From contig NZ_JAEKIW010000016.1 in NCBI RefSeq assembly GCF_016757965.1, forward strand, positions 1-60,359: DNA of 60,359 nt, read 5' to 3'. The stretch is from Archaeoglobus neptunius. GTDB lineage: Archaea > Halobacteriota > Archaeoglobi > Archaeoglobales > Archaeoglobaceae. The translations under genes were made by a program, and so were the position numbers. Under the pieces are notes generated by a model. That model had not been told where the DNA came from, did no database searches, and saw only the letters and a program-made list of their open reading frames with translations. This document shows, one piece after another, positions 16,222 through 24,402 of this stretch (position 1 is the first letter of the stretch; the number at the start of each line of letters is the position of its first letter).

Positions 16222-18405
16222 TTATTTAACCCCTCCAGACCTGACAGGAGGAACATATCTTTTCATCAGCAGCGAGTTGGTAACAACGCTGACGCTGCTC
16301 ATGGCCATTGCGAACCCGGCCCACTCGGGCCTGAACAGTATGCCGTAGAGTGGGTAGAGCAGTCCCGCAGCCATGGGAATCAGCACCGCATTGTAGATCA
16401 GAGCCCAGAAGATGTTCTGTTTGATCTTACCGAGGGTCTTTTCGCTGAGCTGTATTGCGGCAACAACGTCCTTCAGATCTTCCCTGATCAGAACTATATC
16501 GCCGCTTTCAATTGCGACGTCTGTCCCGCTGCCGATGGCTATACCGAGATCCGCCTGGGCAAGGGCGGGGGCATCGTTTATACCGTCACCGACGAAAGCA
16601 ACTATCTCTCCATCCTGCTGCAGCCTTTTAATTTCCTCCGCCTTCTCATGGGGAAGGACCTCTGACAGAACGTGGTCTATTCCCAGTTGTCTGGCAATGG
16701 CTTCTGCCGTTCTTCTGTTGTCTCCTGTGATCATGGCCACCTTCTTTCCCATTCTGTGGAGCTCCTCAACAACCTCTGCTGCATCGTCCTTCAGGGTGTC
16801 GGCGATTCCAATAACACCGGCAACGCTTCCATTCAGGCTCAAAATTACTGCAGTCTTACCACCCTTTTCCAGATCCTGCAGTATCCCGTCCAGTTCATTT
16901 ACCGCCACTCCGTTCTCAATCATCAGCTTTTTGTTTCCGACCAGAATTCTCTTGCCGTTTATCGAAGCTACCACTCCCTTTCCCGGCAGAACCTCGAACT
17001 TCTCCGGTTCATCAACCTCAATTCCTTCAATCTCAGCTCTTCTCACTATTGCCTCAGCTATTGGATGCTCACTCCTTCTCTCGGCTATGGCGGCAAGTCT
17101 GAGAACATCGTCTTTTCCCATACTGATGCTGACGACATCCGTTACCTCGGGTTTACCCCTCGTCAATGTTCCTGTCTTGTCAAACACAACCGTACTAACC
17201 TTTCCTGCAATCTCCAGAGCTTCACCATGCTTAATCAAAATCCCGAGCTCCGCCCCCTTTCCCATCCCAACCGCAAGCGCCGTTGGGGTGGCCAGACCAA
17301 AGGCACAGGGACAGGCCACGACCAGTACTGCTATAAGAGCTGTGAAGGCGAACAGAGAGGTTTGGCCGGCAATGAAGTACCAGTACACGAATGAGATAAT
17401 GGCTATACTCAAAACTGTGGGAATGAAGTAGGACACTATTCTGTCTGCAATTCTCTGTATCTGCGGTCTGCTGCTCATCGCTTCCTCCACAACCTTTATG
17501 ATCTGAGCTATCACTGTGTCTCTGCCAACCCTCGTTGCCCTCACCTTCAGCACACCATTTTTGTTTATTGTGCCTCCTATCACCTCATCTCCAGCACTCT
17601 TGAATTTTGGAACCGGTTCGCCCGTGATGGATGATTCGTCAACATAGCTTTCGCCTTCAACCACAACACCGTCCACGGGAATCATGTCTCCGGGCTTAAC
17701 CACCACGATGTCCCCAACTCTGACACTTTCTGCTTCCACCTCCACCTCCTTTCCATCTCTCAGAACCACTGCCTTCTTTGCCTTCAATGCTGCAAGTTTC
17801 CTAATCGCCTCACCGGTTCTTGCTTTTGCCCTGGCTTCAAGCGTTCTTCCGAGAAGCAGGAAGGCGAGAAGCATCACCGATGTTTCATAGAACGTGTACT
17901 CCGGGGGAAGGACACCCACTGTCGAGAGTATGCTCGCTGCAAAGGCACTTCCCACACCCATTGAGTACATAACGTCCATGTTGAGCGTTCTGTGCCTTAC
18001 CGATCTGAATGCTGAGAGGAACATCTCCCTTCCAGAGTACACCATAACTGCACTGGCGATGATCATCTGCAGAATGTCCGGAAGCGGAAGTTTGCCGTAA
18101 TTAGCTATCAGCAAAAACGCTCCCGCCACAGCAGCGAAGTACAGTCTTCTTAATCTTCCCGACTCATTTTCTTCTTTCTCACTCTCCACCTCAAGAACTT
18201 TGTAACCGATCTCCTCTATTGCACTTTTGATATCCTCTGCACTGGTCAATCTCGGATCGAAAACAACTCTGGCTTTTTCAGTGGATAGGTTGACGGTAAC
18301 ACTTTTGACTCCTTCAATATGGCTGACACGTGTTTCTATTGACTTAACGCACATCGCACAGCTCATTCCGCCTATTCTGAAATCCAGAACTTCCTCTTCA
18401 CTCAC
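16222..18405 (-). CDS. copA: Cu(I)-exporting P1B-type ATPase
   Basis: 727 residues. One N-terminal HMA domain with GMSCAMC, membrane helices, actuator motif SSITGEPVP, membrane metal site ACPCAFGLATPTAL (CPC), phosphorylation site DKTGTLTRG, SEHPIAEAI (His of the N domain) and GDGINDAPALAQADLGIAIG. CPC plus later helix residues (YNAVLIP with Asn-Tyr, MAMSSVSVV with Met-Ser-Ser) place it in the Cu(I) group P1B-1. It exports Cu(I) from the cytoplasm. GTG start at 18405. Divergent from the TRASH-domain regulator, with an inverted repeat between the two genes. Confidence 0.95.
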   Translation of the reverse strand: MSEEEVLDFRIGGMSCAMCVKSIETRVSHIEGVKSVTVNLSTEKARVVFDPRLTSAEDIKSAIEEIGYKVLEVESEKEENESGRLRRLYFAAVAGAFLLIANYGKLPLPDILQMIIASAVMVYSGREMFLSAFRSVRHRTLNMDVMYSMGVGSAFAASILSTVGVLPPEYTFYETSVMLLAFLLLGRTLEARAKARTGEAIRKLAALKAKKAVVLRDGKEVEVEAESVRVGDIVVVKPGDMIPVDGVVVEGESYVDESSITGEPVPKFKSAGDEVIGGTINKNGVLKVRATRVGRDTVIAQIIKVVEEAMSSRPQIQRIADRIVSYFIPTVLSIAIISFVYWYFIAGQTSLFAFTALIAVLVVACPCAFGLATPTALAVGMGKGAELGILIKHGEALEIAGKVSTVVFDKTGTLTRGKPEVTDVVSISMGKDDVLRLAAIAERRSEHPIAEAIVRRAEIEGIEVDEPEKFEVLPGKGVVASINGKRILVGNKKLMIENGVAVNELDGILQDLEKGGKTAVILSLNGSVAGVIGIADTLKDDAAEVVEELHRMGKKVAMITGDNRRTAEAIARQLGIDHVLSEVLPHEKAEEIKRLQQDGEIVAFVGDGINDAPALAQADLGIAIGSGTDVAIESGDIVLIREDLKDVVAAIQLSEKTLGKIKQNIFWALIYNAVLIPMAAGLLYPLYGILFRPEWAGFAMAMSSVSVVTNSLLMKRYVPPVRSGGVK

Positions 18406-18443
18406 AATGATAAATATAGGCTGACAACTAAATAAGGTTAATT

Positions 18444-18460
18444 TTTAACAAAGTGTTAAA
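18444..18460. promoter_or_regulatory. Inverted repeat between copA and the TRASH regulator
   Basis: TTTAACA-AAG-TGTTAAA: perfect 7-bp arms with a 3-nt centre in the ~100-bp divergent region. The Lrp-like TRASH regulator next door is the likely binder, so it may be a copper operator. Confidence 0.55.
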
Positions 18461-18506
18461 TGAAGACGGATAAAATTTATATTTTGTCAAGTTTAAAAAA
18501 TTGGCG

Positions 18507-19043
18507 ATGAAACTCGACGAATACGATCTCAAAATTATCAACATGCTCAAGGAGAACGCAAGAATGAGTATATCTGAAATGGCCAAGGCTCTTAATCTTA
18601 GCAGGCAGACTGTAAAATCCAGAATAGAGCGACTTGAAAAGGAGGGTATAATTACGGGATATACAGTCATGCTGTCATCCGCTCTTGAAAACGACAGTTC
18701 AGTCTTTTTGATCGTTGAGGCTGAACTGGAGAAACTGGAGAAGGTGGAGGAAATTGTCGAGATAAACAGAATCACAAGCAGGAGGTATCTCATAAGAGTT
18801 TTAATAAACGATATGAACGAGCTTGCGAGAATTATAGAGAGGACCGGATTTGAGGTTCTTGAAATACTACCGGTAATAGAAAGAGTGGTAAGAGACAGAC
18901 CTTTCAGGGCAAGAGTTCCATTCAAATGTGATTACTGCGGAAAGGAGGCTTTTGAGGAGCCTGTAATTTACAAATACCGCAATAAAGTCTATGTGCTCTG
19001 CTGCAAAACGTGCCTGCGAGAGTTCAAGACACTTATTTCCTAG
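18507..19043 (+). CDS. Lrp/AsnC-type regulator with C-terminal TRASH metal-binding domain (CopT/CopR-like)
   Basis: About 178 residues: N-terminal HTH (ISEMAKALNLSRQTVKSRIE), a middle ligand-binding-like region (~65-130), and a C-terminal TRASH domain with CDYCGKEAF, then YVLCCKTCLREF, which binds metal through Cys. Archaeal proteins of this kind sense copper next to copA. A TTG lies two codons upstream (18501), but ATG 18507 fits the TATA (TTTATATTTT, about 18477-18486) for a leaderless start. The regulated unit is probably copA-copZ and itself. Confidence 0.87.
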   Translation: MKLDEYDLKIINMLKENARMSISEMAKALNLSRQTVKSRIERLEKEGIITGYTVMLSSALENDSSVFLIVEAELEKLEKVEEIVEINRITSRRYLIRVLINDMNELARIIERTGFEVLEILPVIERVVRDRPFRARVPFKCDYCGKEAFEEPVIYKYRNKVYVLCCKTCLREFKTLIS

Positions 19044-19149
19044 GTATTTCGGGCATACCAGAAAAATTGCTGTTCCTGCAAACTTCAGGTTCGAAATCGG
19101 TAAGAAAATTTTAAGTTTGTCAACAACAAAAAAAGATGGGTGAGAGAGG

Positions 19150-19530
19150 ATGGAAATGTTTCAGACTGCAGACTGGAAAAAGGAGAAGCACGTTCCCGTT
19201 ATAGAGGTTGTTGGTGAGGCAGGAAAGAAGAGTCCGGTAGTGATAAAGGTGACAGTGGGAAAGGAAATTCCACATCCCAACACTACTGAACATCACATAT
19301 CGTGGATAGAGCTGTTCTTCCTGCCTGATGGGGAAAGGTTTCCGTTCCAGATTGGAAGGGCTGAATTTCTGGCCCACGGCGCATCCACCGAAGGTGCCAA
19401 TACAAGCACCGTGTACACCGAGCCGATAGCCCTTTTTACGTTCAGAACGGAGAAGGCCGGTAAGCTGATAGCCACATCTTACTGCAATATCCACGGATTG
19501 TGGAAAAATGAATACGAGCTGAGGTTTTAA
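19150..19530 (+). CDS. Superoxide reductase, neelaredoxin type
   Basis: 126 residues, 1Fe type without the N-terminal desulforedoxin domain. Ligands to the Fe(His)4Cys centre are visible: H14 (EKHVPVIE), H42 and H48 (HPNTTEHHI), C112 and H115 (CNIHGLW), with E12-K13 in the usual positions. It reduces superoxide to hydrogen peroxide without making oxygen, using rubredoxin or similar donors; a rubredoxin gene lies at 46445. TTTTAAG near 19107-19114 is a plausible TATA. Monocistronic; ends tail to tail with cbiT. Confidence 0.95.
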   Translation: MEMFQTADWKKEKHVPVIEVVGEAGKKSPVVIKVTVGKEIPHPNTTEHHISWIELFFLPDGERFPFQIGRAEFLAHGASTEGANTSTVYTEPIALFTFRTEKAGKLIATSYCNIHGLWKNEYELRF

Positions 19531-19531
19531 C

Positions 19532-20038
19532 TCAAAGATTTTCGCCGTACACAATAAAAATCGGATTCAACGGTCTGAAAGCCAGCCCTCCGGCAAGTTC
19601 ATAGCTTTTCGCAATATTTACCGCTATAATCTCTCTGAAAATTCCAAGCTCCCTCATTTTTCTGGCAACCAGTGTTACAACCTCGATCCTCGCAGCATTC
19701 ACAGCGATCCTCCGTGCATTGCAGATCTCAAGAATTTCTTCCACACCCCTGGTTCCGCCGATGAATACCAGATCCACGTCATATTCTTTTAAAAAGTCCT
19801 TTCCATCCATTTCCAAGATCACCACGTTCTCGAACCCCTCCAGATTTTTTCTCACATCCTCTGAAATTGTCAGGTCAATGGCAAAGACCTTCCTGACGTA
19901 GGGAGCAAAAAATCTGGTAACCGCACCACTTCCACATCCTATATCGGCAAAGACATCTTTCCTCGTGGGTTTCAACTTCGAAAATACCACACCTATCACT
20001 TCTTCTTTCGTAAATTTTCCCCTCTTTGTTTCTCCCAT
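19532..20038 (-). CDS. cbiT: Cobalt-precorrin-6B C15-methyltransferase (decarboxylating)
   Basis: 168 residues; start ATG 20038 with TGGAGGAATAG upstream, two bases before the cbiO stop (the longer frame to 20116 lies inside cbiO). SAM-binding motif FADIGCGSGAVTRFFA with acidic FAIDLT after strand 2 places it in the CbiT family, which methylates C15 and removes the C12 acetate carboxyl in the anaerobic B12 path. It ends the cbiMNQOT operon and is read opposite to the other ring-pathway genes at 23106-28227. Confidence 0.87.
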   Translation of the reverse strand: MGETKRGKFTKEEVIGVVFSKLKPTRKDVFADIGCGSGAVTRFFAPYVRKVFAIDLTISEDVRKNLEGFENVVILEMDGKDFLKEYDVDLVFIGGTRGVEEILEICNARRIAVNAARIEVVTLVARKMRELGIFREIIAVNIAKSYELAGGLAFRPLNPIFIVYGENL

Positions 20039-20039
20039 T

Positions 20040-20990
20040 CTATTCCTCCAGAATCTCCACATCAATCGGATATTTTTCCATCTTCTCCGCCATCCTTTCA
20101 ACGTCATCGCACACAAAGAGAACGCAGTATCCCTCGATTGCTTTTAGAACGGCCCTTTCGAAGACAGCATTTCCACTTATAATCCTGAACGAACGCTCAA
20201 TGCTGGCATCTCCGTTCTGCACGGCCACATAATCCACCTTTTTTACTGCATGATTGACCTGATCGCTCAGGATTACCTTTCCGAAGGCAAATGTTCTGAT
20301 TCCGAGTTTTCTTGCAATCCTGTAGTTGAACTTTTCCCCGCTCCAGACTATTCTGCCATTCTCCATGAAGTAAAATCTGTCTCCAACAGCTTTGGCCAGA
20401 TCAAGGTCGTGGGTTGAGACCACGACACCCTTCCCGTCACTTCTGAGTTTTTCGACAGTTTCCACAATCATCTCAAACCCATCACCATCCACATTGGCGG
20501 AGGGCTCATCCATAATGTAGTAATCGGAATTCATGGCCAGAGCTGAGGCTATTGCCAGCTTTCTCTTCTCACCACCACTTAACGTGCTGCAGAGTCTTTT
20601 TTCATACCCCTCTAGCCCAACAGCCTTCAGTGCATCTTTTACCACCTTTTCGAGATCATTCCCGCTCAATCCCAGATTTCTAGGTCCAAATGCTACATCC
20701 TGCCACACTGTTGGGGAAAGGATCTGGTCATCCGGATTTTGAAAGACGTAAAATACCTTCTTTCTCACTTTTAGAAGGCTTTTCCTGTCGTATTTTACTT
20801 CCTCTCCGTCAATCAATACCTTTCCGGACGATGGTTTCAGCAAACCGTTGAAATGCTTCAGTAAAGTTGTCTTACCGGCACCGTTCCTGCCCATCAAAAC
20901 CGTAACCTTACCCTTTTCTGCTATGAAATCGATGCCATTCAAAACTTCCCTATCCCTGTAGCTGAACCTCAGCTTTACGGCCTGAATCAA
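20040..20990 (-). CDS. cbiO: Cobalt ECF transporter ATPase CbiO
   Basis: ABC ATPase with Walker A MGRNGAGKTTLL, Q-loop FQNPDDQ, signature LSGGEKRKLAIA, Walker B YYIMDEPSA and H-loop STHD. About 90 residues beyond the ATPase core (from ~225) have no clear match and may couple to CbiQ or regulate. A TTG at 20990 overlaps the cbiQ stop (TTGA) with GGGTGG upstream, and is the most likely start; the frame runs upstream to 21041 inside cbiQ. Works with CbiM, N and Q in cobalt uptake for B12 synthesis. Confidence 0.93.
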   Translation of the reverse strand: MIQAVKLRFSYRDREVLNGIDFIAEKGKVTVLMGRNGAGKTTLLKHFNGLLKPSSGKVLIDGEEVKYDRKSLLKVRKKVFYVFQNPDDQILSPTVWQDVAFGPRNLGLSGNDLEKVVKDALKAVGLEGYEKRLCSTLSGGEKRKLAIASALAMNSDYYIMDEPSANVDGDGFEMIVETVEKLRSDGKGVVVSTHDLDLAKAVGDRFYFMENGRIVWSGEKFNYRIARKLGIRTFAFGKVILSDQVNHAVKKVDYVAVQNGDASIERSFRIISGNAVFERAVLKAIEGYCVLFVCDDVERMAEKMEKYPIDVEILEE

Positions 20991-21706
20991 AACAACCACC
21001 CTGCTGCCATCAGTCCGGTAATTATCAACACTGACAGCCAAACACCCCTGTTTTCTCCACCAAGCAATGGGTATTTTCCGTCATAACACCTGGTCTTCAT
21101 TGCCTCATCCATTATCTCAGACCTGTTCATTGCACGTATGAAAGACGAAAATGCCAGCAAGGAAGTCGTTCTTACCATACATGAAGCACTCCTGTACCCC
21201 ATTCTGACAGATGCTGCTGTATCCAGTCTGTAAATCTCTTCCATGAGAATCTGAATTGCTCGGTAAGCCAGAAACAGGATTTCGGTAATGAAACTGGGTA
21301 TTCTAAGTTTTGATAAAGATGAAACGAACTCGGGAATGGATGTTGTTATCACGAGAAAACTCATTATTGTAAAGGATGCCAGACTCCTGAGAAAAGTTTG
21401 CATGGCAATCTGGGCACTCCTGTTGCTGATAACCAGGAAACCGATGCGAAAAATTGGTTTTCCCTCAACTGTGAAAAGAATCACCAGTAACCCAGCCATC
21501 AGAAAAAGTAGAGGAATCCTCAGGATTTTGATGTAACTTTTCCAGTCCGCATAAATGGACAGGGCTGCAAATACCGCTAGCGCCAGAATCTGGGAAGCAG
21601 CACCAAACTGGATAATGATCAGGGACAGCAAAGAAAAATAAACTTTTAGATTTCCGTCGATAATCTTCCTTGAATTCATCTGTACGATTTCCAGAGTGTC
21701 ATGCAT
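20987..21706 (-). CDS. cbiQ: Cobalt ECF transporter transmembrane subunit CbiQ
   Basis: About 239 residues with several membrane helices (QFGAASQILALAVFAALSI, and others). The cytoplasmic coupling region AYRAIQILMEEIYRLDTA, with its Ala-Arg motif SVRMGYRS and a second SEIMDEAMKTRCY, is typical of EcfT/CbiQ. ATG 21706 overlaps the cbiN stop (ATGCATGA) with AGGGG upstream. The last residues (MAAGWLF) overlap the cbiO start. It links CbiM/N to the ATPase. Confidence 0.9.
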   Translation of the reverse strand: MHDTLEIVQMNSRKIIDGNLKVYFSLLSLIIIQFGAASQILALAVFAALSIYADWKSYIKILRIPLLFLMAGLLVILFTVEGKPIFRIGFLVISNRSAQIAMQTFLRSLASFTIMSFLVITTSIPEFVSSLSKLRIPSFITEILFLAYRAIQILMEEIYRLDTAASVRMGYRSASCMVRTTSLLAFSSFIRAMNRSEIMDEAMKTRCYDGKYPLLGGENRGVWLSVLIITGLMAAGWLF

Positions 21707-21956
21707 GGTTAAGTCCCCTGTAATACCCCAGGAAATAACCAATGATTAGAGCTCCAAACGCAGCCTGAAGGCTGAAAAGCATACTTTCGATCTCACTGCT
21801 TGGGGGCTCAAATACGGGACTGAACCAGGGCTGGTAGTCCGGGTTTATCTTGTTTATGGCATCTTCTGCCATGTCGTCGGCTCCGGCCCATTTCTCGGCG
21901 CTTACAATGGCTATTGAGGTTATGAGCAACACCAGAACTATAAGTGGCTTTTTCAT
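21699..21956 (-). CDS. cbiN: Cobalt transport protein CbiN
   Basis: 85 residues: N-terminal membrane helix (IVLVLLITSIAIVSA), external loop with WAGADDMAEDAINKI and PWFSPVFEPPSSEIESMLF, and a C-terminal helix (FGALIIGYFLGYY). This is the classic two-helix CbiN layout. It overlaps cbiM by 4 bases (ATGA). CbiN stimulates metal capture by CbiM. Confidence 0.93.
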   Translation of the reverse strand: MKKPLIVLVLLITSIAIVSAEKWAGADDMAEDAINKINPDYQPWFSPVFEPPSSEIESMLFSLQAAFGALIIGYFLGYYRGLNHA

Positions 21957-22606
21957 GCCTTGACCACCTCGAGGACATCGCTTCTCACTTCAATAATGTA
22001 GCTCACGAGCATCACAGCAACTATGCCCTCAAGAATGGCGAGTGGTATCTGTGTAACTGCAAATATCCCCATGAATGTTGCAGCAGACTTCACTATCCCT
22101 GCGATACCAGAGGTACTCGGAAAAGCAAGTGCAAGTTGCAGGGACGTCACAACGTAGGTTACAAGATCAGAGACCATTGCGGCAAAGAAAACCGCTGCCT
22201 TCATATTTGCGTTTTTTAACGCCTTATACGCAACCCATCCTGCAAATGGCCCTACAATGCCCATTGATGCTGTATTTGCTCCAAGTGTGGTTATACCTCC
22301 GTGGGCAAGAAGCAGGGCCTGATAGAGAAGAACTATCATGGAGAGAAATGCCGTAACGGCAGGTCCGAAGAATACAACAGCTACACCTGTTCCTGTTGGA
22401 TGCGAGCAGCTTCCCGTTACTGAGGGGAGTTTGAGTGCGGAGAGTACAAATATGAACCCTGCGGCTACTGCAATAAGGGATTTCAGTGTACTGTTTTCGT
22501 CCAGAAGTTTTTTGACCTTTATTGCACCGTAGACAACGACGGGCAGCGAGAATATATACCAGAATGCAGCCCATTCAACAGGGAGGTACCCCTCCATTAT
22601 GTGCAA
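21953..22606 (-). CDS. cbiM: Cobalt ECF transporter substrate-specific component CbiM
   Basis: About 217 residues beginning MHIMEGYLPVEWA, where the N-terminal Met-His binds Co(II) in this family. That start is a TTG at 22606, supported by GGAGGTGA five bases upstream; in-frame ATG 22612 and TTG 22621 would displace the Met-His and use no ribosome binding site. Membrane helices cover most of the length, with LPSVTGSCSHPTGTG matching the conserved His loop. Transcribed with cbiN, Q, O and T. TTAAATAAACACTGTT upstream is the promoter with an AACACTGTT motif. Confidence 0.93.
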   Translation of the reverse strand: MHIMEGYLPVEWAAFWYIFSLPVVVYGAIKVKKLLDENSTLKSLIAVAAGFIFVLSALKLPSVTGSCSHPTGTGVAVVFFGPAVTAFLSMIVLLYQALLLAHGGITTLGANTASMGIVGPFAGWVAYKALKNANMKAAVFFAAMVSDLVTYVVTSLQLALAFPSTSGIAGIVKSAATFMGIFAVTQIPLAILEGIVAVMLVSYIIEVRSDVLEVVKA

Positions 22607-22640
22607 ACACATCACCTCCAATTTTTTTGATTCTGACTCA

Positions 22641-22649
22641 AACAGTGTT
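22641..22649. promoter_or_regulatory. AACACTGTT motif, copy 4 (cbiM promoter)
   Basis: On the minus strand TTAAATAAACACTGTT, 34 nt upstream of the cbiM TTG; same order (TATA then motif) as at 14036. Written on the plus strand it is AACAGTGTT. Confidence 0.4.
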
Positions 22650-22800
22650 TATTTAAGTTTTTTGGAATGAAAATAAAGACGATCTTACTACATAAACAGA
22701 GAAATTGTAAAATTAACTTTATTTCGAATTCAAAAAATTTTAAAAACTATTCCACACCCTTTGAAGTGTGAGGTATGAACAAAAACCCACCAGTGAAAGC

Positions 22801-23121
22801 ATGGAATCTTCAGACTTCACATTAATGTTGCTACTTGGACTTCTGCCATCTCTGTCCACTATACGTTTGATTGCTAAAACGCAGGCTCGCCCCTCATTTC
22901 TGTTCGGTGGAGCCCTTCTCTCCATCGTATTGCTGATGACGTATCTGTCGTACAGGGCTTTCAGTCTTCCCGAGGCTTTCCACGGTAAGGAGGATTTCCT
23001 GCCAGGGTTTATAGCAACTGCAGGTATTCCAGTGTATTTGACAGATGTCTGCAGGTATGGGCTAAAAGGAAGGATCATGATTTCACCGAAGACGGGGGTG
23101 GTGAGTTGCTGTATGGGGTAG
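22801..23121 (+). CDS. Small putative membrane protein upstream of cbiL
   Basis: About 106 residues from ATG 22801 (frame open to GTG 22768). Three hydrophobic stretches (FTLMLLLGLLPSL, GGALLSIVLLMTYLSY, FIATAGIPVYLTDVC) suggest a small membrane protein; the C-terminus overlaps the cbiL start by 16 bp, so the gene would be coupled to it. The reverse frame (22740-23144) is less convincing because it lacks protein-like composition. No family is recognised. It could belong to the B12 operon as a small transporter or carry the cbiL leader. Confidence 0.45.
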   Translation: MESSDFTLMLLLGLLPSLSTIRLIAKTQARPSFLFGGALLSIVLLMTYLSYRAFSLPEAFHGKEDFLPGFIATAGIPVYLTDVCRYGLKGRIMISPKTGVVSCCMG

Positions 23122-23693
23122 GTATAGGACTGACAGAAGGCCATCTCACTCTCAGGGCAATAGAAGTTATAAAGAAAGCTGATGAGGTTATAGTTCCGGG
23201 AAAGATGGCTTATGAAATCGTCAAGAGCATAAGAGAGCCTAGAATTGTCGAGTTTCCTATGGGAGATAGTGAGAACGTCGTCAAAAACCTTGCAAGGGAG
23301 ATTTCAAATAGGGATGGGGAGAAAATTGCATTTTGCTGTCTTGGCGATCCTGTTTTTTACTCGACCTTCCATCATCTTGTAAATGAGGTCAGAAAGCTGA
23401 ACCCTGACCACAAAATTGAGATTGTGCCGGGAATAAGCAGCATATCGGTTGCACTGGCAAAAACAGAAACTTTTGTTGCAGATTCGGCCCTTATTACGAC
23501 GCAGGATTTAGAGGATACCGGCGTTGCCGTTGTACTGAAGGTTAAGAAACCCAGAGAAATTAAGAAGGAGCTCATTTCAAAGGGTTTTTCTGATTTCATC
23601 CTTTTGGAGAGGATGTTTATGGATGGCGAGAGAGTTTATCAGGATATGCCTGACAAGGCTAGCTACTTCAGCGTTTTGATTGCAAGAAGGTGA
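23106..23693 (+). CDS. cbiL: Cobalt-factor II C20-methyltransferase
   Basis: 195 residues of the SAM-dependent tetrapyrrole methyltransferase fold: LYGVGIGLTEGHLTLRA at the N-terminus, FCCLGDPVFYSTFHHL, and VPGISSISVALAKT. The start is a TTG at 23106 with GGGGGTGGTGAG directly upstream. The length is a little short for CbiL, which is usually 210-240 residues, but all motifs are present. It methylates C20 of cobalt-factor II. Confidence 0.9.
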   Translation: MLYGVGIGLTEGHLTLRAIEVIKKADEVIVPGKMAYEIVKSIREPRIVEFPMGDSENVVKNLAREISNRDGEKIAFCCLGDPVFYSTFHHLVNEVRKLNPDHKIEIVPGISSISVALAKTETFVADSALITTQDLEDTGVAVVLKVKKPREIKKELISKGFSDFILLERMFMDGERVYQDMPDKASYFSVLIARR

Positions 23694-23697
23694 TGGA

Positions 23698-24402
23698 ATG
23701 AAGGTTTACTTCGTCGGATTCGGACCCGGAAACGTTGAGCTGCTAACATTGAAGGCTTATAAACTACTGAAAGAGGCGGATTTAATAATCTACCCTGGAT
23801 CGATCATCGATGAAGATTTTCTGCGGGAATTCAAGGCCGAAAAGGTGAACAGCCATGGTATGTCCCTTGAGGAGATTACAGAAACTATTGAAAGAAATTT
23901 GAGAAAAGGAAGAAAGGTAGTGAGGGTGCAGAGTGGCGACCCGTCAATTTTTGGGTCTGTCTGGGAGCAGATCAGAGAGCTGAGAAAGAGAGGAATTGAG
24001 TGTGAGATCATCCCGGGGGTTAGCAGTGTTTTCGCCTCAGCATCTTCCCTTGGAATAGAACTGACCTCCCCTCTAACAGAGGGGGTTGCGATTGTAAGAC
24101 CGTCGGGTAAAACTCTGAAAAAAGATCATCTGGACGAGCTGGCCAGACTCCCCCTTACGCTGGTCATTCTGCTTGGAGTCGATAGGATAGAGTACATTGC
24201 AGAAAAGATTGCAGGGGTTAGGGGATGGGATGAACCGTGTGCAGTTGTGTTTCATGCTTCACGGAAGGATGAGGTTAGAATAGTATCGAATCTCGGAAAA
24301 ATTGCCGACGAGGTGAGGAAAAGGGGGATTAAGAGGACAGCCACGATAATTGTTGGAAAGGTTGTAGAGGGGTACAATGAGAGGTCATATCTCTACTCGT
24401 AA
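23698..24402 (+). CDS. cbiF: Cobalt-precorrin-4 C11-methyltransferase
   Basis: About 234 residues; ATG 23698 follows GGTGATGGA and lies 4 bases after the cbiL stop. MKVYFVGFGPGNVELLTLKA, IIYPGSIID and VVRVQSGDPSIFGSVWEQ and IIPGVSSVFASA are typical of CbiF/CobM. It adds the C11 methyl in the anaerobic path. The cbiG start lies inside its last codons. Confidence 0.9.
   Translation: MKVYFVGFGPGNVELLTLKAYKLLKEADLIIYPGSIIDEDFLREFKAEKVNSHGMSLEEITETIERNLRKGRKVVRVQSGDPSIFGSVWEQIRELRKRGIECEIIPGVSSVFASASSLGIELTSPLTEGVAIVRPSGKTLKKDHLDELARLPLTLVILLGVDRIEYIAEKIAGVRGWDEPCAVVFHASRKDEVRIVSNLGKIADEVRKRGIKRTATIIVGKVVEGYNERSYLYS

Noticed and set aside
16412-17431. 339-codon plus-strand frame inside copA
   Set aside because: It is the opposite strand of a clear P-type ATPase; Ser/Thr/Ile-rich low-quality sequence with no motif.
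22622-22740. Cobalamin riboswitch before cbiM
   Set aside because: No B12-box-like conserved segment was found; archaea usually lack it, and only a TATA and the AACACTGTT motif are seen.
22740-23144. 134-codon minus-strand frame upstream of cbiL
   Set aside because: Its composition is not protein-like, and the plus-strand frame in the same place has hydrophobic segments.
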